A stretch of DNA of 5,452 nucleotides from Pseudomonadota bacterium (GTDB lineage: Bacteria; Desulfobacterota; Anaeroferrophillalia; Anaeroferrophillales; Anaeroferrophillaceae). Below, piece by piece: positions 1 to 5,452 of this stretch. The first letter of the stretch is position 1; each line of letters begins with the position of its first letter. The stretch is from assembly GCA_011042595.1 (NCBI GenBank), contig DQWO01000196.1, positions 1 through 5,452 of the forward strand, read 5' to 3'. A program made the position numbers and the translations under genes. The notes under the pieces are model-generated. The model saw nothing but the letters and a program-made list of their open reading frames with translations. It was not told the origin of the DNA and did no database searches.

Positions 1-222
1 AATATCCTGAGTTCTTTGAACCTCCAGGATATTCCCAAAATGCTGGTTTTCAACAAGGCTGATCTGATCTCTAATGCTGAAAATCGACTTTTGACCAAAC
101 GTTATCAGGCCATGAGCATTGTGGCTAAAGACCCGGAATCAACTATAATCCTCATCAATAAACTGACCGACAGACTAAGCCACCAAATGCAGCATCTGAG
201 AGCGTCCGGTATCAAGGATTAA
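1..222 (+). CDS. hflX: GTPase HflX, C-terminal fragment (5' end outside window)
   Basis: This is the last 73 codons of a gene that begins upstream of the window; frame 1 is open from base 1 to the TAA at 220-222. HflX is a ribosome-associated GTPase that splits stalled or stressed 70S ribosomes. The diagnostic stretch is IPKMLVFNKADL (window residues 11-22). It holds the G4 guanine-specificity motif NKAD at nt 52-63 in the context usual for HflX (a Leu-rich segment, then P-x-x-LVFNK-D). The G5 loop, normally SA-like, is poorly conserved; SIVAKD or a nearby residue group probably fills it. After G4 only about 50 residues remain, which is the usual distance to the end of an HflX lacking extra C-terminal domains, so the 3' end looks intact. 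The gene overlaps the convergent flavoprotein gene by 11 nt. Another Era/Obg-class GTPase is possible but fits less well. Confidence 0.78.
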   Translation, partial: NILSSLNLQDIPKMLVFNKADLISNAENRLLTKRYQAMSIVAKDPESTIILINKLTDRLSHQMQHLRASGIKD

Positions 223-1189
223 CCGGAACCTCACCCCCATTCATACAGGCACGGGCTTCTTCCATCAGGTCGCCGATAATTTCCTTTACTGACAAAATCT
301 TTTTAATTGCCGGGAAGTTGCTTCCCGTAAAGAACAGACCCCGTTCATAATCACCGTTGCGGGCCCGTTTCAGGGCATCCAGGATACAGAAACTACCGCT
401 GCAATGTTTTAAGCAGCCGTTGCATTTATCCGGCCTGATCGACTGGTCACCAGCCAGCAATTTTTCCACCAATGGCGTTTTGATAGCATTTGCCGGCAGT
501 CCAACCGGGCTTAATATCCGCACCAGATCACTGATTTTAGATTTCAACAATAACTCTTTAAAATTATCATGAACCGTACACTCAGAACTGAGCAAGAACC
601 GGGTTCCCATCTGTACGCCAGCTGCACCAAGCGCCATAACCCGGCTGATCGCCTTGCCATCGACAAATCCACCAGCAGCAATGGCGGGAATTGAAACCGC
701 TTTGCAGATAGCCGGCAATAAATCTTCCGTTTTCGCTTCTGTTCCCAGGTGACCACCGGCATCCCGACCTTCAACAATCACCGCTGCCGCCCCTAATCTT
801 TCTGCTAATTTTGCCGCTTTAACGGAGGAAACCATGGTAATTAAAGGAGTTTTCCATTCCTTGCAGATACCAAAAACATCTTTGGAAAAACCTGCTCCGG
901 CAATGATCACATCAACCTTCTGACGCAGCGATTCATAAACCACTTCTTTGAAACTTCGGGCCGCAACCATAATATTCAGGCCCAAAATACCTTTGGTCAT
1001 CGCCCTTGCTTCCTGCAACTGGCGTTTCAGCTCTTCAATGCTGAGACCGGTAGCCCCGATGACCCCGATTCCACCTTCATCAGCAACCGCACATGAAAGT
1101 TCCGCTGTCGACACACTAACCGCCATTCCACCCTGAATGATCGGAAGATCAACAAAACGGTCCCCTATTTTCAATCCTGGTAAATTCAT
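212..1189 (-). CDS. Nitronate monooxygenase / FabK-like FMN-dependent oxidoreductase
   Basis: A 325-residue TIM-barrel flavoprotein of the 2-nitropropane dioxygenase-like family (COG2070), which includes nitronate monooxygenases and FabK enoyl-ACP reductases. Visible motifs are PIIQGGM (16-22) at the first FMN-binding strand, EGRDAGGHLG (140-149) with the family's catalytic-type His147, the phosphate-binding segment AAGGFVDG (171-178) and GVQMGTRFLLSSEC (191-204). The C-terminal tail has four close cysteines, C256, C259, C263 and C268 (C-x2-C-x3-C-x4-C), followed by a helical region and GLFFTGSN. This tail resembles a subgroup common in anaerobes and is absent from classic FabK. The ATG start is supported by GGAAGAG at 1191-1197 and a promoter-like sequence at 1230-1259. 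Length is normal for the family. No fatty-acid or nitro-compound genes lie beside it, so the substrate cannot be assigned; the family is secure, the exact reaction is not. Confidence 0.85.
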   Translation of the reverse strand: MNLPGLKIGDRFVDLPIIQGGMAVSVSTAELSCAVADEGGIGVIGATGLSIEELKRQLQEARAMTKGILGLNIMVAARSFKEVVYESLRQKVDVIIAGAGFSKDVFGICKEWKTPLITMVSSVKAAKLAERLGAAAVIVEGRDAGGHLGTEAKTEDLLPAICKAVSIPAIAAGGFVDGKAISRVMALGAAGVQMGTRFLLSSECTVHDNFKELLLKSKISDLVRILSPVGLPANAIKTPLVEKLLAGDQSIRPDKCNGCLKHCSGSFCILDALKRARNGDYERGLFFTGSNFPAIKKILSVKEIIGDLMEEARACMNGGEVPVNP

Positions 1190-1190
1190 T

Positions 1191-1197
1191 CTCTTCC
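1191..1197 (-). promoter_or_regulatory. Ribosome binding site of the nitronate monooxygenase-like gene
   Basis: Read on the minus strand, GGAAGAG ends one base before the ATG at 1189. Its GGA core lies five bases from the start codon, and it is the only purine-rich block in the leader. It supports the ATG at 1189 as the start. Confidence 0.5.
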
Positions 1198-1229
1198 ACT
1201 CTGTTTAGTTTAAATCCCCAATATGGCTG

Positions 1230-1259
1230 AGTATATCGCATTTATTATCTTGATGTAAA
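1230..1259 (-). promoter_or_regulatory. Sigma-70-like promoter for the nitronate monooxygenase-like gene
   Basis: On the minus strand, TTTACA (1254-1259) and TATACT (1230-1235) are separated by 18 bases. Each box differs from consensus at one position. Transcription would begin near 1223, giving a leader of roughly 35 nt before the ATG. This was found by eye, without experimental or comparative support. Confidence 0.5.
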
Positions 1260-1594
1260 GCAAAAAGACGCTTAGGACCCCTCAGCTTCCGGCAAACTTT
1301 CAATAATCATATCAGCAAGCTTTTGCCATAGGTATTACCACGGCCTTTAAAGAAAACCTGGATCATACCGAACATCCTGCAAGCTGATTGATTGGTTGAT
1401 GGACACAAGATGGTAAATATACCCCATCCGCTCGAATAGTGTTAATAAACCAGAGAACAAAAACACAAGCGGCAAACAGCTCGGAGTAAATCATTATCAT
1501 AAATATTCCATTAGCTTTCATAGATGCCTGTAATTACACGAGCTTAATTGACAAAACAACCTATTCAGCAACTTTCATCATCCCGAGAAATTTA
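1260..1594. other. Gene-poor intergenic stretch with one doubtful short ORF
   Basis: Between the two divergent promoters I see no recognisable gene, RNA, repeat or strong terminator. The best open frame is on the minus strand from ATG at 1500 to TGA at 1363-1365. It has 45 codons, begins MIMIYSELFAACVFVLW, has a hydrophobic segment at about residues 8-22, and has a GGAA five bases before the ATG. It resembles no family I know. A different minus-strand frame closes at the TAA at 1272-1274; its last 20 codons (ending KLADMIIESLPEAEGS) look protein-like but follow in-frame stops. That could be a remnant of a decayed gene or chance. I do not call a gene here. Confidence 0.4.
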
Positions 1595-2945
<1,351 letters not shown>

Positions 2946-2955
2946 AAAAATTCAC

Positions 2956-3041
2956 GGAGGGATGGCCGAGTGGCTTAAGGCGGCGGTCTTGAAAACCGTT
3001 GAGCGAAAGCTCCGTGGGTTCGAATCCTACTCCCTCCGCCA
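2956..3041 (+). tRNA. tRNA-Ser, anticodon UGA (reads UCA and other UCN codons)
   Basis: A complete 86-nt class II tRNA with an encoded CCA end. The acceptor GGAGGGA (2956-2962) pairs fully with TCCCTCC (3031-3037), followed by discriminator G3038, as expected for serine, and CCA at 3039-3041. The anticodon stem GCGGT/ACCGT (2983-2987 and 2995-2999) encloses the loop CTTGAAA with anticodon TGA at 2990-2992. The long variable arm is GAGC-GAAA-GCTC (3001-3012), and the T arm is GTGGG-TTCGAAT-CCTAC (3014-3030). It begins only 10 nt after the serS stop codon with no room for its own promoter, so it is probably processed from the serS transcript. Confidence 0.97.
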
Positions 3042-3176
3042 TTTTAATTAAGCTGTTAGCTATTAGTTCAATGATCACAGGATTTTTACTATTATAAACT
3101 ATCACCCGTCAGATATTAATTGCTCATAAACGTAGTGTATTGATTTTTTAAAGCTAATCGCTTAACTTATTTTCAC
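3042..3176 (+). other. AT-rich spacer between the two tRNA-Ser genes
   Basis: This 135-nt spacer has no convincing terminator, so read-through from serS into the second tRNA is possible. A weak promoter candidate, TTGATT at 3140-3145 and TAACTT at 3163-3168 with 17 bases between, could give the second tRNA its own transcript with almost no leader. Its -10 box matches consensus poorly. Nothing else is visible here. Confidence 0.3.
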
Positions 3177-3271
<95 letters not shown>

Positions 3272-3282
3272 TTCAAATACGT

Positions 3283-3313
3283 AGGCGATACTATTGAAGT
3301 ATCGCCTTTATTT
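3283..3313 (+). terminator. Intrinsic terminator closing the serS-tRNA-Ser unit
   Basis: A perfect 10-bp inverted repeat, AGGCGATACT (3283-3292) and AGTATCGCCT (3298-3307), flanks a five-base loop ATTGA and runs into TTTATTT on the plus strand. It starts 13 nt after the second tRNA. On the minus strand the stem is followed by TACGTATTTG, a poor U tract, so it would be at best a weak terminator for the convergent etfB. I found no separate hairpin between 3314 and 3355. Confidence 0.85.
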
Positions 3314-3355
3314 AAACCCAGCTTTATGAACGACATGGTGCGGGAGTAGACAGAA

Positions 3356-4120
3356 TTACAGATAGTTCTTTATCCCCCCGAGCAATTGCTCAATAATCTC
3401 ATCCATTTCACCCAGCAGGCGGATGCCGCTCTGCCTGGCAGGCGGCAGTTCAATTTTCTCCACTTCAACCAGGGGCTGAATTTCTCCAGACCATCCCAGA
3501 TCCGCCAACGTTACCTGATTTACCTTTATCCTTTTGGCCCGCATAATACGGCTTAAAGGCGGATAACGAACTTCATTAAGCCCTCGTTGAGCAGTAATCA
3601 TGGTCGGTATGGTGGTGATAATGGTTTCCGTCCCTCCGTCAACTTCTCTGGTTGCGGTTATCTCACTGCCGGATATTTCCAGGGCGGTAACCACATTAAT
3701 TTGCGGCATATCCAGAAATTCAGCCAGGAAAGCCGGGAATTGGGCCAACCCATCATCAATGGCCTCTTTACCACATAAAATCAGATCATAATCCATTTGT
3801 TTCAACAATGAAGCCGCGGCTTTAGCCACCATCAACTGGTCGGCATCTTCCAGCAGTGGATCACAGATGATAGTTGCCTGATCAGCTCCCATTGCCAAAG
3901 CCTGGGTAATGAATGAGGTATCTTCTTTCACCGACAAAATGCTGATTACGGTAACCCGTCCACCCAGTTTTTCCTTGATTCGCAGCGCTTCTTCCAAAGC
4001 GTGTTCGTCATAGGGATTCATGGTATAGGTAATGTTACCACAATCAACCAGACCGTTATCATCTAGAATTATTTTGGTTTCACTATCAGGGGTTTGCTTG
4101 AGACAGACAATAATGTTCAT
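3356..4120 (-). CDS. etfB: Electron transfer flavoprotein, beta subunit (EtfB)
   Basis: A 254-residue ETF beta subunit of normal length. With EtfA it forms a soluble FAD/AMP-containing heterodimer that carries electrons from flavin dehydrogenases such as acyl-CoA dehydrogenases. Family marks are the N-terminus MNIIVCLKQTPD (1-12), MNPYDEHALEEALR (34-47), ALAMGAD (74-80), the nucleotide-pocket segment LCGKEAIDDGLAQFP (115-129), and a stretch at 156-176 that fits the published ETF beta signature, with R158, D161-G-G, E165 and P172. After it, GLNEVRYPPLSRIMRAKR (180-197) is the usual pre-C-terminal motif. The ATG has AGGAG five bases upstream. Only 9 nt separate it from the HdrD-like gene. EtfA does not follow; the next things downstream are the terminator and the convergent tRNAs. 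Whether this ETF is bifurcating cannot be judged without EtfA. Confidence 0.93.
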   Translation of the reverse strand: MNIIVCLKQTPDSETKIILDDNGLVDCGNITYTMNPYDEHALEEALRIKEKLGGRVTVISILSVKEDTSFITQALAMGADQATIICDPLLEDADQLMVAKAAASLLKQMDYDLILCGKEAIDDGLAQFPAFLAEFLDMPQINVVTALEISGSEITATREVDGGTETIITTIPTMITAQRGLNEVRYPPLSRIMRAKRIKVNQVTLADLGWSGEIQPLVEVEKIELPPARQSGIRLLGEMDEIIEQLLGGIKNYL

Positions 4121-4125
4121 AAAAA

Positions 4126-4130
4126 CTCCT
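4126..4130 (-). promoter_or_regulatory. etfB ribosome binding site touching the upstream stop codon
   Basis: AGGAG on the minus strand at 4126-4130 sits five bases before the etfB ATG. It shares base 4130 with the TGA stop (4130-4132) of the upstream gene. This arrangement suggests the two proteins are translated in a coupled way from one mRNA. Confidence 0.7.
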
Positions 4131-5344
4131 CAATCAGCATCCATCAGGTATCCGGCAACGATTTCTGCAAGTTCAACAACTTGCAACTGGCCGCCAACTC
4201 CCAAGTTCTTGACGGCATTATCCAACATTGTATGGCACCAGGGACAGGCGGTAACAATGATCTCGGCTTTGACATCCAAAGCCTGCTTAATCCTCGTTTC
4301 ACCCAACCAGTTATTACCTTCAACTTCGTAAAACATGCGGCCACCGCCACCACCACAACACAAGCTGTCCTTGCCATATTGCTCCATTTCTACCAATGTA
4401 ACCTGTGGCAGGCGGCGAAGAATATTTCGGGGAGCTTCCAGAATTTCATGGTGCTTTCCCAGATAACAGGGATCATGATAGGTAATTTTTCTGGGTAAGG
4501 CAGCTTGCAATCGCAGGCGGCCATCAGCAAGCAGTTTGTCAAGATACATGGTATAGTGCAGGACTTCCATCCCGGCCGTAAGACGGTCATAGGACTGGGT
4601 GAAGGTGTGGAAACAATGGGGAGAGACCGTCACCAGCCGTGAGCTTCCACAAGCCAGGATTGCTTCTTCATTTTGTTCTACCATTTCCTGGTAAAGAAAC
4701 ATGTCCCCCATTTTATCAACCGGGTCGGCGCAGCATTTTTCTTCCGCCATAACACCAAAATCCACCCCGGCATGCTGGAAAATTTTTACCAGTGAACGGC
4801 CCACATTCTGCAGCTCCGGCTCGTAACTTGTCGTACACCCCACATAAAAGAGGGTTTCAGCTTCATCCGTTGGTAAACGTTTAAAATTCAGATCAGCCCC
4901 CCACGCCAATCGATTCTCCTGGGCTTCCTGGTAAGGATTTCCATGGGAATAAATCTGTTCCATCGGCTTCCGCTGGCTGGGCATGGGGCCATTCATCATT
5001 TCCACCAGTAATTTACGGCCTTTTTCAATAACCTCCACAATCGGCAACCCGGTAGCCCGGTCCTTGCAGGTAAGAACACAGCTGTTGCAGGTAGTACACT
5101 GGTACAAGATATCACGCAGGGTTTCTTTCTCCTGGCCTTCCAATTCACCCCAGACAATGCCGTAATAAAGTGACTGGATAATACCGGACGGTCCGGAAGT
5201 CTGAAAGCCTCTCGTGGACTGAAAAAGCGGGCAGGCCGAATAACAGTAGTTACATTTCCGGCAACGCCGGACGGTATCAATAATCTCAGTTCTCAGTTGT
5301 TCTTCCGCGTCGGCAAAAGCATCATCATTCATGGTATTTTCCAT
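4130..5344 (-). CDS. HdrD/GlcF-like iron-sulfur oxidoreductase partner of ETF
   Basis: A soluble 404-residue protein resembling heterodisulfide reductase subunit D and the glycolate oxidase iron-sulfur subunit. An N-terminal ferredoxin-like domain carries two 4Fe-4S motifs: C28, C31, C34, C38 (CRKCNYCYSACP) and C83, C86, C89, C93 (CTTCNSCVLTC). Two cysteine-rich CCG-type domains follow. The first has C170, C204-C205 and C244; the second has C293, C329-C330 in CCGGGGG (329-335), and C367/C370 in ACPWC. In HdrB/HdrD proteins such domains bind a noncubane 4Fe-4S cluster at the disulfide-reducing site. The first domain reads CCADP, not CCG, and C93 is followed by Lys instead of the usual Pro. No membrane helix is visible, unlike NarI-fused relatives. 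ATG 5344 lacks a clear ribosome site; ATG 5332 (400 residues), with GGAAAA upstream, and TTG 5362 are alternatives. Adjacent etfB points to electron exchange with an ETF. GlcF is less likely, as no glcD is seen. Confidence 0.85.
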   Translation of the reverse strand: MENTMNDDAFADAEEQLRTEIIDTVRRCRKCNYCYSACPLFQSTRGFQTSGPSGIIQSLYYGIVWGELEGQEKETLRDILYQCTTCNSCVLTCKDRATGLPIVEVIEKGRKLLVEMMNGPMPSQRKPMEQIYSHGNPYQEAQENRLAWGADLNFKRLPTDEAETLFYVGCTTSYEPELQNVGRSLVKIFQHAGVDFGVMAEEKCCADPVDKMGDMFLYQEMVEQNEEAILACGSSRLVTVSPHCFHTFTQSYDRLTAGMEVLHYTMYLDKLLADGRLRLQAALPRKITYHDPCYLGKHHEILEAPRNILRRLPQVTLVEMEQYGKDSLCCGGGGGRMFYEVEGNNWLGETRIKQALDVKAEIIVTACPWCHTMLDNAVKNLGVGGQLQVVELAEIVAGYLMDAD

Positions 5345-5452
5345 AATTACAATACAACTCAACTTTCTGACTTGTGTTGCCAGGGTACATTGTCAGGCTG
5401 TTCCGGCATGGCTCTCGCTCATTCTCGCTGCACATCGTGTGCAGCTGTGAGG
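5345..5452. other. Upstream region of the HdrD-like gene, with a perfect hairpin at the window edge
   Basis: GCTGCACA (5427-5434) and TGTGCAGC (5438-5445) form a perfect 8-bp stem with a three-base TCG loop. No T-run follows on either strand, so it is not an intrinsic terminator. It could be an operator, an mRNA leader structure or a palindromic repeat. I see no clear sigma-70 or sigma-54 promoter for the downstream gene. On the minus strand an open frame enters from the edge and ends in LTAAHDVQRE at the TGA at 5419-5421. It may be the tail of an upstream gene, but ten codons cannot establish that. Confidence 0.4.

Noticed and set aside
4032..4498. Plus-strand ORFs of 99 and 134 codons opposite etfB and the HdrD-like gene.
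   Set aside because: They overlap two well-supported genes on the other strand and carry no recognisable motif or ribosome site.
5408..5452. A plus-strand ATG at 5408 opening a frame that runs off the window, starting MALAHSRCTSC.
   Set aside because: It is only 15 codons, has no convincing ribosome site and overlaps the hairpin; other frames here are open as well.

Overview
This 5.45 kb window looks like an ordinary chromosomal stretch from an anaerobic bacterium. The closest fit is a member of the Desulfobacterota (former Deltaproteobacteria). That placement is inferred from gene content: an HdrD/GlcF-type iron-sulfur protein paired with an electron transfer flavoprotein (ETF) subunit, an HflX with a weak G5 motif, and a cysteine-tailed nitronate monooxygenase-like flavoprotein. 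I see no transposase, integrase, phage gene, CRISPR array or toxin-antitoxin pair.

Layout, left to right. The 3' end of an HflX-type GTPase gene (+) enters from the left edge and overlaps, tail to tail, an FMN-dependent nitronate monooxygenase/FabK-like gene (-). A gene-poor stretch of about 480 nt (1190-1673) follows. It carries a promoter-like sequence for each flanking gene, one doubtful 45-codon ORF and no recognisable gene. Next comes a seryl-tRNA module on the + strand: serS, tRNA-Ser(UGA) 10 nt behind its stop codon, tRNA-Ser(GCU) 135 nt further on, then a strong intrinsic terminator. Convergent to it, the - strand carries a two-gene unit: an HdrD/GlcF-like protein with two 4Fe-4S cluster motifs and two CCG-type domains, then etfB, whose ribosome binding site touches the stop codon of the upstream gene. 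The last 90-100 nt hold a perfect 8-bp hairpin and no gene I can assign.

How the genes work together. SerS charges both tRNAs encoded directly behind it, so synthetase and substrates are probably made partly from one transcript. The HdrD-like protein and EtfB probably belong to one electron-transfer chain, in which an ETF takes electrons from a flavin dehydrogenase and the iron-sulfur protein passes them to a disulfide or to a quinone-side acceptor. The oddity is that etfA, which normally adjoins etfB and supplies the main FAD-binding subunit, is not downstream. It must be upstream of the window, elsewhere in the genome, or lost.

I did not find a clearly new biological system. The items most worth checking are the etfB without an adjacent etfA, the CCA in place of CCG in the first CCG domain of its partner, and the serS/tRNA-Ser cluster.
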